A stretch of 64,000 bases of DNA from Candidatus Olsenella pullistercoris (GTDB taxonomy: Bacteria > Actinomycetota > Coriobacteriia > Coriobacteriales > Atopobiaceae), in contig DXBM01000067.1 of the NCBI GenBank assembly GCA_019116525.1, forward strand, positions 1 through 64,000, written 5' to 3'. A program made the position numbers and the translations under genes. Below are positions 8,848-17,487 of this stretch, piece by piece (positions within the stretch are counted from its first letter, which is position 1; each line of letters starts with the position of its first letter). The notes beneath the pieces are model-generated. The model was not told the origin of the DNA and ran no database searches. It saw nothing but the letters and a program-made list of their open reading frames with translations.

Positions 8848-8852
8848 CTCGC

Positions 8853-9611
8853 TCACCTCACGCCCGCAACAACGCCGCGCGAGACCCCCGTTATCCGCTC
8901 GATCTGACGGATCGAGAGCCGAGCCGTGCGCATCCGCCGAATGGCATCGTTTCTCTGCGGTCGTGGCAGCGAGGCAACCTCCTCGGGCCTGACGTCGCAG
9001 AGCGCCCTGCGCGCCGTGCCGAGCGCCTCCTCGTCCGCCACGGCGCGGCGCTTGTCGCCAAGGCTGAGGCAGGGCACCCCCGGCGAGAACGCCTGGTGAA
9101 ACCGCACGAACGCCTCGGGGCTCTCGAACATCCCAAGCACTGTCTCGCAGCTCGTCTCCACGAAGGGCTCCGCTTCGCCAACATATGAGCGATAGCTGCT
9201 CCAACGATAGTCGCACGTTGGCGTGATGCCAGCCCTGACGGGGTTCTGGTGTATGTAGCGCACGACGGCGAGAAGGTAGGCGTCAGACTCGACCGGCTCG
9301 CTCTTGAAGCGGTCCTGGAACAGGTGGCCCACGCGGTCATGGCGCCTGTTGAAGTTCACGGCATAGGCGGACCCGAGCGCGCGCATCATCTCCGAGAGGT
9401 CGCTGAGGCCCATCCTGACCAACAGGTGCACGTGGTTGTCCATGAGGCACCAGGCGAGAAGCTCTCCGTCGCTCCCAGAGAGCTCTCGACCGAGAACCTC
9501 GAGGTAGAAGCGCCTGTCAACATCATCCTCAAAGAGGATCTGCCTCCCGACCCCTCTGACCATGACATGGTAAGTCTCGGACACGGACGGCTTTCTCGGC
9601 GCACGCGACAT
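8853..9611 (-). CDS. REP-associated tyrosine transposase (RAYT, Y1/HUH family)
   Basis: A 252-residue single-strand DNA transposase related to IS200/IS605 TnpA. The HUH metal site is MDNHVHLLV (His60 and His62), and the nucleophile is Tyr119 in VVRYIHQNPVRAG. The family elements YHVMVRG near residue 14 and GHLFQDRFKS near 95 are also present. The C-terminal 60 residues end in a helix-turn-helix (LSIRQIERITGVSRG), as in many solitary RAYTs. The start at 9611 has AGGAGGT upstream; the longer frame adds 15 unlikely residues. Family A repeats lie on both sides (8741-8847 and 9681-9729), as expected for the cognate REP family. RAYTs are usually domesticated single-copy genes that spread REP hairpins and rarely themselves. 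Confidence 0.93.
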   Translation of the reverse strand: MSRAPRKPSVSETYHVMVRGVGRQILFEDDVDRRFYLEVLGRELSGSDGELLAWCLMDNHVHLLVRMGLSDLSEMMRALGSAYAVNFNRRHDRVGHLFQDRFKSEPVESDAYLLAVVRYIHQNPVRAGITPTCDYRWSSYRSYVGEAEPFVETSCETVLGMFESPEAFVRFHQAFSPGVPCLSLGDKRRAVADEEALGTARRALCDVRPEEVASLPRPQRNDAIRRMRTARLSIRQIERITGVSRGVVAGVR

Positions 9612-9680
9612 GGGACACCTCCTGCCAGACGGCTGTGAAGAGGTATTGTGCCCCATCGCAGGCGTCCCGAGGCAGGAGAA

Positions 9681-9729
9681 CTTGACAGAGGGGACACAGA
9701 CCTGACAGATCCCCCCGTCCCCTCTGTCA
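9681..9729. repeat. Family A repeat, copy 4, forming a stop codon
   Basis: A shortened pair: left CTTGACAGAGGGGACA, then the full right arm ending GTCCCCTCTGTCA. The last three bases (TCA at 9727-9729) are the TGA stop of the minus-strand NlpC/P60-like gene. The element separates that gene from the upstream end of the transposase gene. Confidence 0.88.
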
Positions 9730-10926
9730 TGCGAGGGAGACGCCGCCCTCCCAGCCGCAGCGCACCGGCGAGGTCACGCTGTAGTCGGAGACGAACTGGT
9801 CGAGCGAGTCCTCGCGCAGCGTGCCGCTCGCGTTATGACGGACGACGCCGTTGCCCACGTAGATGCCCACGTGGCCGTAGAGCAGCGCCGCGTAGCTGTA
9901 CGGGACGCTGTTGGTGGCGACGATCATCCCCGGCTGGATCTGGGAGACGTTAAGGTTGCAGTAGCGGTAGTAGAGGTCGTCCGCGTTGCCGCTGAACGAG
10001 CCAACGCCCGCGCGGCGGAACACGTTGTGGACCCACGCGGCGCACAGGCCGGAGCCCGGCGAGGGGGTGGAGTACGCCGCGGCGATGACGTCGGCAAGCG
10101 AGCCGTTGCCCGTCACCGTGATCTCGCCCGCCTGCGCGGCCCTAAGCGCCTCCTCCTGGGCGGCGCGCAGCTCTGCGTCGTACTGCTCGACAAGGTCCTG
10201 GACCTCCGCGGAGAGGCTCTCAACGAGCTGCTGGGACTCCTCCTGCTTTGCCCGCGCCTCCTCAAGCTGGGACTGCTGCTGCGCCTGGAGGTCCTCGAGC
10301 TCTGAGCGGTCGGCCTCGAGGTCGGACTTCTGCTGCTCAAGCTCGTTGCGCTGCGCCTCGAGCTCGGCGCGCTCCTGCTCGAGCTCGGCCTTGAGCGCGC
10401 GGATCTCGTCGATCATCGCGCGGTCGGACTCGCTGATCTTGTCGAGGTAGTAGATGTTGCTCGTGAGCTCCTCGAAGGAGGCCGAGGAAAGCAGCAGGTC
10501 GAGCGTGGAGGTTGAGCCCGCCTTGTAGGCCGAGCTCATGCGGTTGCCGAGCACCTCCTGCTTGGCGTCTATCTCTGACTGCTTGTCGTCGATCTCGGCC
10601 TGCTTGGCGTCGATCTCCGCCTGCTTGTCGTCTATCTCGGCCTGCTTGGCGTTGATCTGCGCCGTAAGGTCGTCCACCTGCGTCGTGGTCTCGGCGAGCT
10701 GGGCAGCAATCGCCTCGTACTCCTGGCCGATGCGCTCGAGCTCGGCCTCGGCTGCCTCCTGGTCGCTGCGCGCCGCGTCGAGCTGCTCGCGAGTGCTCTC
10801 CTCGGCGCCGGCAGAGCCCGGCAGCAGCGCCACGCAGGCACCCGCGGCAAACGCGAGCCTGAGGGCGTCTCGACGGGTCACGCCGCGCTCGGCGGCGTCA
10901 TGTCGGCCAGGGAAAAAGCGAGCCAT
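9727..10926 (-). CDS. Secreted coiled-coil NlpC/P60-like cell-wall hydrolase (PcsB-like)
   Basis: A 399-residue exported protein. The N-terminus carries TRRDALRLAF followed by a hydrophobic stretch and AGA-E near 41, which looks like a Tat signal peptide. Residues 45-270 are a long coiled coil with heptads and tandem repeats of the type EIDDKQAEIDAKQ, as in PcsB, RipA or CwlO proteins. The C-terminal domain (from about 285) has Cys295 in GLCAAWVHN and His352 in LYGHVGIYVGNG with a second His at 364, the NlpC/P60/CHAP catalytic arrangement. It probably cleaves peptidoglycan peptides during division. The start ATG follows AAGGAG. The stop codon comes from the adjacent family A repeat, so the native C-terminus may have been altered. 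Confidence 0.88.
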   Translation of the reverse strand: MARFFPGRHDAAERGVTRRDALRLAFAAGACVALLPGSAGAEESTREQLDAARSDQEAAEAELERIGQEYEAIAAQLAETTTQVDDLTAQINAKQAEIDDKQAEIDAKQAEIDDKQSEIDAKQEVLGNRMSSAYKAGSTSTLDLLLSSASFEELTSNIYYLDKISESDRAMIDEIRALKAELEQERAELEAQRNELEQQKSDLEADRSELEDLQAQQQSQLEEARAKQEESQQLVESLSAEVQDLVEQYDAELRAAQEEALRAAQAGEITVTGNGSLADVIAAAYSTPSPGSGLCAAWVHNVFRRAGVGSFSGNADDLYYRYCNLNVSQIQPGMIVATNSVPYSYAALLYGHVGIYVGNGVVRHNASGTLREDSLDQFVSDYSVTSPVRCGWEGGVSLA

Positions 10927-11042
10927 ATGGTCTCCTTGGTGCGTGTGAGGTGCGGTGTGGTTCTAGCTCGTACGCATATTCTAGCGAGAAACCCGCGCAC
11001 CCACGAGATACACATCGCCCTAAAGCCAACGAGACGGGCGCC

Positions 11043-11151
11043 TGACCTGACAGGGGGGACGGGGGGATCTGTCAGGTCTCCGGGACTTCCGTCAAGAGTT
11101 GACAGAGGGGACGGAGACCTGACAGATCCCCCCGTCCCCCCTGTCAGGTCA
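11043..11151. repeat. Family A REPIN, copy 5: perfect 39-bp inverted pair, forming a stop codon
   Basis: Arms 11043-11081 and 11113-11151 are exact reverse complements over 39 bases. This copy uses GACAGGGGGGACGG in place of GACAGAGGGGACGG in both arms, so both arms changed together. The outermost TCA at 11149-11151 is the stop codon of the NdpA-like gene. Confidence 0.93.
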
Positions 11152-12180
11152 GCGGTTCTCGACGCGGGTCACGTTGCCCACGGTGATCGTGATGCGGCCC
11201 TCCGCGTCGGTCGAGAAGTCCAGGTAGCCGGGCTTCTCGGCAAGCTCCGAGGGGAAGGCGATCTCAACGCCGGTGTCCGTGCGGATGCGGTGGCTGCGCG
11301 TCAGGCGGTTGGCCACGCCCCGGCGCACCGGCGCCTCCTCGGGCAGGCGCGCCTCGGCCACGCGGCGCTCGAAGCGCTCGGCCAGCTCGGGCTTCTCGGC
11401 AAACACCTCACGCCCCACCTCGGCGGGCGAGAAGGACTCGCCCACGTCGGCAAAGCGGGCGACCGCGGCCTTCGCGCGGCTCACCTCGACGGCGGGCTCG
11501 AGCCCGAACTCCTCGGCCACGTCGCGCACGATGACGCTGACCTCGTCGATCACCTCGTGGCTCGACGCCTCGCTCGTGCACTGCAGGAAGCGGTCAGCGA
11601 TGAGCGCGACCTTCTCGCCGCCCACGGAGCGCTCCTTGTCGTGGAAGTCGATCGCGCCGGTCTGCGCGTCAACGAGCACGTAGCTCGCCACCTTCTGCGA
11701 GGGGTTGGGCAGCGTGGCGTCCACGCGCGAGATGTCGTTCATGTCGCCGCCCACCTCGTGCACGAACGCCTGGCGCCTCGGGAGCAGCACGACCGCGAAG
11801 AAGCGCCGGCCCGCCTCCCCCTCAAAGGCGACCTCGTCGGCAGCCCCGGCGTCGGTGTCGGTGAAGTCGGCGACGAGCAGGTCGCACTGCTCGAGGTCCT
11901 CAGCGCGGCGCAGCTCCTCCCAGAACCACTGGGCGATCTCCTGGGTGAACTCCACGAACTCGCGCTCGCCCGCGAGGTAGCGCGAGAGCTCGGTGGCAAA
12001 GCCGGAGTCCGGCGCGAACGTGCCGTGGCGGCTCTCCGCGTTGGCGGAGATCTTGCGCAGGTGGCGCTGGACGAAGGAACGCGTGGCGCGCACGGAGAGG
12101 TCGAGCGGGCGCGACGAGAGGTACGTCGAGCCCGAGTCGAAGTCAAAGACGTGCAGGATGGCGCAGTCTACCTTGAGCAT
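11149..12180 (-). CDS. Nucleoid-associated protein, NdpA (37-kDa) family
   Basis: A 343-residue cytoplasmic protein that fits the NdpA/YejK nucleoid-associated family. It has the N-terminal opening MLKVDCAILHVFDF, the middle segment FFAVVLLPRRQAFVHEV and a C-terminal DNA-binding-like part rich in Arg. Family members bind DNA nonspecifically and are spread along the nucleoid; the precise role is unclear. The start at 12180 has AAGGGAA upstream, while an upstream in-frame ATG at 12246 would translate repeat DNA. The stop TGA is the edge of a family A repeat. The gene stands alone between two repeat elements. Confidence 0.82.
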   Translation of the reverse strand: MLKVDCAILHVFDFDSGSTYLSSRPLDLSVRATRSFVQRHLRKISANAESRHGTFAPDSGFATELSRYLAGEREFVEFTQEIAQWFWEELRRAEDLEQCDLLVADFTDTDAGAADEVAFEGEAGRRFFAVVLLPRRQAFVHEVGGDMNDISRVDATLPNPSQKVASYVLVDAQTGAIDFHDKERSVGGEKVALIADRFLQCTSEASSHEVIDEVSVIVRDVAEEFGLEPAVEVSRAKAAVARFADVGESFSPAEVGREVFAEKPELAERFERRVAEARLPEEAPVRRGVANRLTRSHRIRTDTGVEIAFPSELAEKPGYLDFSTDAEGRITITVGNVTRVENR

Positions 12181-12204
12181 GTGTTCCCTTCTCGCCTGAT
12201 AGAA

Positions 12205-12269
12205 GTGGGACAGACGCCGGGGCGCCTGTCCCACCGAATGGGTCAAAAGGGGTCTGTCCCCTTTTGGCC
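12205..12269. repeat. Palindromic repeat family C, copy 1 (GGTCAAAAGGGG), with a second hairpin
   Basis: Two hairpins lie side by side. The first is GTGGGACAG (12205-12213) against CTGTCCCAC (12226-12234). The second is GGTCAAAAGGGG (12241-12252) against CCCCTTTTGGCC (12258-12269) with a five-base loop and one mismatch. A near-identical second hairpin occurs at 38694-38722. The repeat ends on the first base of the TAG stop of the hydrogenase gene. Confidence 0.8.
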
Positions 12270-13831
12270 TACGACCTGTCTGCCTCGCGCTCGAGGGCGG
12301 GGATGAGCATGCGCAGCGAGTTCTCCGTGGCGTTGGTGCGCGGGGACTTCTTCGCGTAGCGCTTCACGGCAGCCGCCGTCTTGTTGATGGACTGCAGCGT
12401 GCCCGCGCCGGCGACGCAGCCGCCCGGGCAGGCCATGCCCTCGAGCAGGTAGCCGGGATACTTGCCCTTGACGGCGTCCTTCATCATCTTGCGGCAGTTC
12501 TCAAGGCCCTCGGCGTTGACGACGTTGACCTCGCGGTCGGGGTAGCGGCGGTGGATGGCGTTGACCACGGCGTTCGCCACGCCGCCCGCGACGGCGAAGC
12601 CGCGGCCGTCGGCGGAGGCGACCTCGAAGTCGGAGCTGCCCTCGCCGGGGAGCTTGTTGTACTCCTCGATGCCGCGCGCCTTCATCATGCCCGCCATCTC
12701 CTCGAAGGTGAGGACGAAGTCGACCTCGGAGCGGACGGAGGCGCGCATCGCCTCGAGCTTCTTGGCCGAGCACGGGCCCACGAAGACGATCTTGGCATCG
12801 GGGTGGCGCTTGCGCAGCAGGCGGGCGGTGAGCGTCATCGGCGTGAGCGCCATCGAGATGCACTCGGCGTGCTCGGGGAACTCGGTCTTGGCCATGACCG
12901 ACCAGGCCGGGCAGCACGACGTGCCCATGAACGGGATCTTCTCGGGAACCTCCTCGAGGAAGTCCTCGGCCTCCTGGACGGTGCAGAGGTCGGCGCCCAC
13001 GGCGACCTCCTCCATGCCGGAGAAGCCGAGCATCGTGAAGGCCTGGCGCAGCTTGTCCACGTTGCCCTTGCCGCCGAACTGGCCGACGAAGGCCGGGGCG
13101 ACCGCCGCGATGACCTCGTCGCCGCGGTTGATTGCCTGGATGACCTGGAAGATCTGGCTCTTGTCGGCGATGGCGCCGAAGGGGCAGTTGATGAGGCACT
13201 GTCCGCAGGAGACGCACTTCTCGTAGTCGATCTGGGCGCGGCCGTGCTCATCGGAGCCGATCGCGTGCATGCCGCAGGCGTCGGCGCAGGGGCGCACCTG
13301 GTGCTGGATCGCGTGGTAGGGGCAGGTGTTGAAGCACATGCCACAGTGGATGCACTTCTCCTGGTCGATGTAGGCCTTCTTGTCCTTGAAGGAGATGGCG
13401 CCCTTGGGGCAGATCTCGCGGCAGGGGTGGGCGAGGCAGCCCTGGCAGCCGTCGCTCACGCGGTAGACGTTGTCGGCGCAGGCGTTGCAGGCGAACTTGA
13501 TGACGTTCACGAGCGGCGGCTCGTAGTAGGTCTCGGGGACCGACGCGTCGGCGAGGCCGTCGGTGAGGCTCTCGCGCTTGTCCACGCCCTGCAGCGGCAG
13601 GCCCATCGCCAGGCGGATGCGCTGCTCCACGATCGCGCGCTCCAGGAAGACCGACTCACGGTAGGTCGCCACGTCGCCGGGGATGATCTCGTAGGGAAGG
13701 TCACGGATCTTGCGACGGGTGTCCTTCTCGTCGTCCTCGGCCATGTCGTAGGCGATCTTGGCCACGTTGGAAAAGACGTTGCGGCGAATCTCGGTCAGGT
13801 TGGTGTAGACGCCGCGCATGGTGTCGGCCAT
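12269..13831 (-). CDS. [FeFe] hydrogenase, single-subunit type with four N-terminal Fe-S cluster sites
   Basis: A 520-residue protein with an H-cluster domain. The three hydrogenase motifs are TSCCPAW (Cys306, Cys307), GPCSAKKLEA (Cys354) and EGMACPGGCVAGAG (Cys468, Cys472). The N-terminal half has many cysteine sets: 115/118/129/132/137/141, CIHCGMCFNTC at 160-170, 182/186, and CVSCGQCLINC at 206-216. It would use ferredoxin to make or take up hydrogen in the cytoplasm, disposing of fermentation electrons. TSCCPAW in place of TSCCPGW suggests a group B-like enzyme; this is inference. No maturase (HydEFG) gene is in the window. The start ATG has a GAGAGGGG purine run upstream. It is monocistronic. 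Confidence 0.92.
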   Translation of the reverse strand: MADTMRGVYTNLTEIRRNVFSNVAKIAYDMAEDDEKDTRRKIRDLPYEIIPGDVATYRESVFLERAIVEQRIRLAMGLPLQGVDKRESLTDGLADASVPETYYEPPLVNVIKFACNACADNVYRVSDGCQGCLAHPCREICPKGAISFKDKKAYIDQEKCIHCGMCFNTCPYHAIQHQVRPCADACGMHAIGSDEHGRAQIDYEKCVSCGQCLINCPFGAIADKSQIFQVIQAINRGDEVIAAVAPAFVGQFGGKGNVDKLRQAFTMLGFSGMEEVAVGADLCTVQEAEDFLEEVPEKIPFMGTSCCPAWSVMAKTEFPEHAECISMALTPMTLTARLLRKRHPDAKIVFVGPCSAKKLEAMRASVRSEVDFVLTFEEMAGMMKARGIEEYNKLPGEGSSDFEVASADGRGFAVAGGVANAVVNAIHRRYPDREVNVVNAEGLENCRKMMKDAVKGKYPGYLLEGMACPGGCVAGAGTLQSINKTAAAVKRYAKKSPRTNATENSLRMLIPALEREADRS

Positions 13832-13946
13832 GGTTGCCCCTCTCCGGGTCTGTTGCTGCGTCGCGCCTCCCCTCTGAGACGCGCTATCCGGTTAAGTATC
13901 GCACAGCGGGCGGCCGTTCTTCTCGCCAAGCCGCATGGATTGTTGC

Positions 13947-14612
13947 TCACAGCCCCGCGGGCCGCTCCGGCCACAGGCGCGCGGGCCACGCGGTCTCCAG
14001 GCGCAGGCGCTCGCCGGTCACGGGATGCGTGACGCCCTCGCGCCAGGCGTGGAGCATGAGGCCCTCGTTGGCGCGCGGGCCGCCGTAGAGGGCATCGCCC
14101 ACGATCGGGTGGCCGAGCGACGCGAGGTGCACGCGGATCTGGTGGCGCCTGCCGGTCACGAGCGTGACCAGAAGCAGCGTCCGCCCGCCCCTCTCGGCAA
14201 CGCGGCGCAGGCGGGTCTCGGCGGGCTTTCCCTGGCCGGGGCGACAGGCGCGCATGCGCCGGGCGTCGTGACGGTCGCGGCCGATTGGCGTGCGCACGAC
14301 CTTCTCGGCCCAGCTCACCCGTCCGGACGCCACCGCGAGGTAGGTTTTGTCCATGTCGTGCCCCGCCACCTGCGCGTCGAGCGTCGGCTGCGTCTCCGCG
14401 TCGAGCGAGAAGAGCACGAGCCCCGTGGTCTCGCGGTCGAGGCGCTGAACCGCCTGGGGTCGCACGTCCGCGCGGCCCTCGGCGGCCAGATGGGCTGCCG
14501 CGGCGTCCGTGAGCGTGGGCGCGCCGGTGCCGTCGGCGTGCACGATGAGGCCCGCCGGCTTGTCGCAGGCGAGCAGGACCTTGTCCTCGTAGATGACCTG
14601 GAGTTCGCTCAT
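13947..14612 (-). CDS. RluA-family 23S rRNA/tRNA pseudouridine synthase
   Basis: A 221-residue pseudouridine synthase that isomerises uridine in RNA. The catalytic motif is RLDRETTGLVLF with the active-site aspartate, preceded by KPAGLIVHADG and followed by GRRHQIRVHLASLGHPIVGDALYG, all diagnostic of the RluA/RluC/RluD group. No S4 domain is present at the N-terminus, so it is the short form. The start ATG at 14612 follows GGGGG and fits the family start MSELQVIYED; a longer frame to 14738 reads repeat DNA. Target position cannot be predicted from sequence. Confidence 0.92.
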   Translation of the reverse strand: MSELQVIYEDKVLLACDKPAGLIVHADGTGAPTLTDAAAAHLAAEGRADVRPQAVQRLDRETTGLVLFSLDAETQPTLDAQVAGHDMDKTYLAVASGRVSWAEKVVRTPIGRDRHDARRMRACRPGQGKPAETRLRRVAERGGRTLLLVTLVTGRRHQIRVHLASLGHPIVGDALYGGPRANEGLMLHAWREGVTHPVTGERLRLETAWPARLWPERPAGL

Positions 14613-14918
14613 GACGCCCCCTAGCTGTGCGCGACGCCTCGCTCTTTCCCGGTTGTGAGCAACATCTTTGATGCAAACGACGAAACCGAGGCCCTTCTCG
14701 CCAGATTCATCTGGGCAAACGCCAGCCGCTTGGCTCACGTCAGTTGCAAAACCTCGTCGCGGCGGGCACCGACATAAAACCTGTTGCCCACATTCGACTT
14801 TTGGGGCGCCCGAAATCGCCTCCTGCGAACACAGGTCGCCCCGAGGTGCAAAACCTCAAGAAGCGGCGAGAAGAACGGCGCGCTCGGCGGCGGGCCCAGA
14901 GCGCGACGAGGCGCGCGC
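14613..14918. repeat. Intergenic region with repeat family D, copy 1
   Basis: These 306 bases hold no gene. A 28-base unit at 14652-14679 starts GTTGTGAGCAACATCTTTGA and continues ATGCAAACG. It is related to units at 61954-61982 and 62070-62097. Its GTTGCTCACA core also appears inverted at 13938-13953 beyond the pseudouridine synthase gene, so that gene is bracketed by the two. CTTCTCGCC or its complement occurs near 14691 and 14873. Confidence 0.6.
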
Positions 14919-16235
14919 CTACCCCAGACGGGCGAGAACCTCGTCCGCCAGCCGACCGAACGGCACCTCGACCTGCTCGTGGCTCACCATGTCGCGCAGC
15001 GTTGCCACGCCAGCTGCCACCTCGTTGCCGCCCAGGATCACGCAGAGGAGCGCGCCGAACTTGTCGGCCTGCTTGAACTGGCCCTTGAGCGAGCGGCCCT
15101 GGTAGTCGGCCTCGGTGCGAACGCCGGCGGCGCGCAGCGCCCGGCATGCGTCAAAGGCGGCGGCGCGCTCCACCTCCCCCGGCGTGCATGCCACGTAGAC
15201 GCACGCGGGCGCCTCGCCGCCAAGCTCCACGCCCTGCTCGGCGAGGGCGAGCGCAATTCGCTCGAAGCCCACCGCAAAGCCCAGGCCCGGCGTGGGCTTT
15301 CCACCCTCGAGCTCCACGAGCCCGTCGTAGCGGCCGCCGCCGCCGATGGCGCCCACGCCCGCGCCCACTGCCTCCACCTCGAAGACCGTGCGCGTGTAGT
15401 AGTCAAGCCCGCGGACGAGCGTGGGGTCCTCCACGTAGGCGACGCCGGCGGCGTCGAGGTAGCGCTTGACGGATGCGTAGTGGGCGGCGCACTCCTCGCA
15501 GAGGTTGTCGGGAGCGAGCGGGGCCGCGGCCATGACCTCGCGGCAGTGGTCGTTCTTGCAGTCAAAGGCGCGCAGCGGGTTCACCTGCGCGCGCTCGAGG
15601 CAGTCCTCGCACATCTCGTCCGCGTGGTCCATGATGAAGGCTCGGACCTTCTCGCGGTAGGCAGGCCGGCAGGCGGCGTCGCCCATCGAGTTGATGACGA
15701 GACGCAGGCTCTCGCGGGCAAAGCCCAGTCGCTCGAAGTACTCCATCAGCATGATGATGCACTCGGCGTCGGCCGCCGGGTCGCTCGCGCCGAGCCACTC
15801 GACGCCAACCTGGTGGAACTGGCGCAGGCGCCCCTTCTGCGGACGCTCGCCGCGGAACATCGCCTCGGCGTACCAGAGCTTGGCCGGGGCCGCGCCCTGC
15901 GGAACGAGGTTGTTCTCGACCACCGCGCGCACCACGCCCGCCGTGCCCTCGGGACGCATGGCCATGCGCTGGCGAGGCTTGAGGCGGCTCTCGTCGCCCA
16001 GGGCGAGCAGGTCGCTGAAGAGCGCGCCAGAGACCACGCGGAACATCTCCTTGCGCACGACGTCGGTGGACTCGCCGATGCCGTGCACGAAGGTGTCAAC
16101 CTGCTCGATGGCCGGCGTCTCGATCATGTCGAAGCCGTAGGCGCCGAAGAGCTCGCGCGCGACGTCCTGCATGCGCTGCCAGGCGCGCATGTAGCCGCCA
16201 TAGAGGTCCTCGGTGCCCTGAACCTTCTGTGCCAT
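14919..16235 (-). CDS. hisS: Histidyl-tRNA synthetase
   Basis: A 438-residue class II aminoacyl-tRNA synthetase that charges tRNA-His. It starts with KVQGTEDLYGGYMRAWQ, has motif 2 in MAMRPEGTAGVVRAVVENN, and shows the histidine-specific LVRGLDYYTRTVFEVE. Motif 3 is the region GLGFAVGFERIALAL. The anticodon-binding domain follows from about residue 345. It also has CEDCLERAQ and CEECAAHY cysteine pairs in the insertion, as in some bacterial HisRS. Length is normal. The start has AGAGGGGAA upstream. It stands between repeat DNA and ilvE and is probably transcribed alone. Confidence 0.96.
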   Translation of the reverse strand: MAQKVQGTEDLYGGYMRAWQRMQDVARELFGAYGFDMIETPAIEQVDTFVHGIGESTDVVRKEMFRVVSGALFSDLLALGDESRLKPRQRMAMRPEGTAGVVRAVVENNLVPQGAAPAKLWYAEAMFRGERPQKGRLRQFHQVGVEWLGASDPAADAECIIMLMEYFERLGFARESLRLVINSMGDAACRPAYREKVRAFIMDHADEMCEDCLERAQVNPLRAFDCKNDHCREVMAAAPLAPDNLCEECAAHYASVKRYLDAAGVAYVEDPTLVRGLDYYTRTVFEVEAVGAGVGAIGGGGRYDGLVELEGGKPTPGLGFAVGFERIALALAEQGVELGGEAPACVYVACTPGEVERAAAFDACRALRAAGVRTEADYQGRSLKGQFKQADKFGALLCVILGGNEVAAGVATLRDMVSHEQVEVPFGRLADEVLARLG

Positions 16236-16440
16236 GTGGAATTCCCCTCTCGGAGAGCGTCTTTACAGCGGTTCAGTATAGCGCGAGCCAGGGGCGGGAC
16301 GGGGTCCGGGCGGAAAGAGGACCTCACGGGCGCCCGCGCGAGGCAGGGCGAGCAGAGCGGGCGGGATGCAGCGGCCAGAGCAGGGAACACGGACCGCGGG
16401 GCGCCGGGGCTCACCGCCGCGGCGTCCCGCGGCACTGCTC

Positions 16441-17487
16441 CTAGCAGATCTTGACGACCCAGCCCTCGGGTCCGGCGATCTCACCGGCCTGGATGCCGGT
16501 CAGGGTCTCGCGCAGCCTAGCCATGACGGGGCCGACGCGATCCATGCCGCCCTCGCCAAAGACGACCTCGGTCTCGCCGTTCACGACCTTGCCGACCGGG
16601 CTGATGACGGCCGCGGTGCCGCACATGCCGCACTCCACGAACGAACCGCTCGCGACCTCCTCGAACTTCACCGGGCGCTCCACCACGTCCATGCCGAGCA
16701 TGTCGGTCGCCACCTGCACGAGGCTTCGGCGCGTGATGGACGGCAGGATGGAGTCCGTGGCGGACTTGGGCACCACGAGCGTTCCCTCCTTGTCCACGAA
16801 CAGGAAGTTGGCGCCGCCGGACTCCTCCACGAAGGTGTGCGTCTGCGGGTCGAGGAACATGTTGTCGGCGAAGCCCTCGGCGTGCGCCTGGACACTCGGG
16901 TACAGCGACATGGCGTAGTTGAGGCCGGCCTTGATCGCGCCGGTTCCGTGCGGGGCGGCGCGGTCGTACTCGGGCACCTTCACCGCCACGGGCTTGACGC
17001 CGCCCGAGTAGTACGGGCCCACCGGCGTCACGAGGATGCGGAACTGGTACTCGTCAGCCGGCGCGACGCCGATGACCTCGCCCGTGGCCACCATGAACGG
17101 ACGGACGTAGAGCGTGGCCCCGGAGCCGAAGGGCGGCACCCACGCCTCGTTGGCGCGCACGACCTCCTTGACGGCCTCGACGAACCTGTCCTCAGGGAAA
17201 GGCGGCATCACGATGCGGCGCGCGGAGTCGGCCATGCGGCTCGCGTTGAGGTCGGGGCGGAAGCAGACGATGTCCCCGTCCTTGGTGGTGTACGCCTTGA
17301 GGCCCTCGAAGACCTCCTGGCAGTAGTGGAAGATGCCGGCGCACTCGGAGAGCGTGAGGGTGTGGTCGGTCGTGAGGCCGCCCTCCCCCCAGGCGCCGTC
17401 GCGGTAGTCGCAGACGTAGCTGTAGTCGGTGGGCTGGTAGGCAAAGCCAAGGCTGCCCCAGTCGATGTCCTTCTTCTCTGCTGCCAT
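16441..17487 (-). CDS. ilvE: Branched-chain amino acid aminotransferase
   Basis: A 348-residue fold-type IV PLP enzyme that transfers the amino group between glutamate and leucine, isoleucine or valine. The lysine binding PLP is in GAIKAGLNYAMSL. Other family motifs are CQEVFEGLKAY, FRPDLNASRM, YVRPFMVATGE and EESGGANFLFVD. The length and the opening IDWGSLGFAYQPTDY put it in the eukaryote-like/Actinobacteria subgroup. A weak GAGGGAG site precedes the ATG. No other branched-chain genes are adjacent. A long repeat-bearing region lies upstream. Confidence 0.95.
   Translation of the reverse strand: MAAEKKDIDWGSLGFAYQPTDYSYVCDYRDGAWGEGGLTTDHTLTLSECAGIFHYCQEVFEGLKAYTTKDGDIVCFRPDLNASRMADSARRIVMPPFPEDRFVEAVKEVVRANEAWVPPFGSGATLYVRPFMVATGEVIGVAPADEYQFRILVTPVGPYYSGGVKPVAVKVPEYDRAAPHGTGAIKAGLNYAMSLYPSVQAHAEGFADNMFLDPQTHTFVEESGGANFLFVDKEGTLVVPKSATDSILPSITRRSLVQVATDMLGMDVVERPVKFEEVASGSFVECGMCGTAAVISPVGKVVNGETEVVFGEGGMDRVGPVMARLRETLTGIQAGEIAGPEGWVVKIC

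Noticed and set aside
8853..9611. Complete IS200/IS605 insertion sequence
   Set aside because: No tnpB and no insertion-sequence ends; the length, motifs and flanking REPs fit a RAYT.
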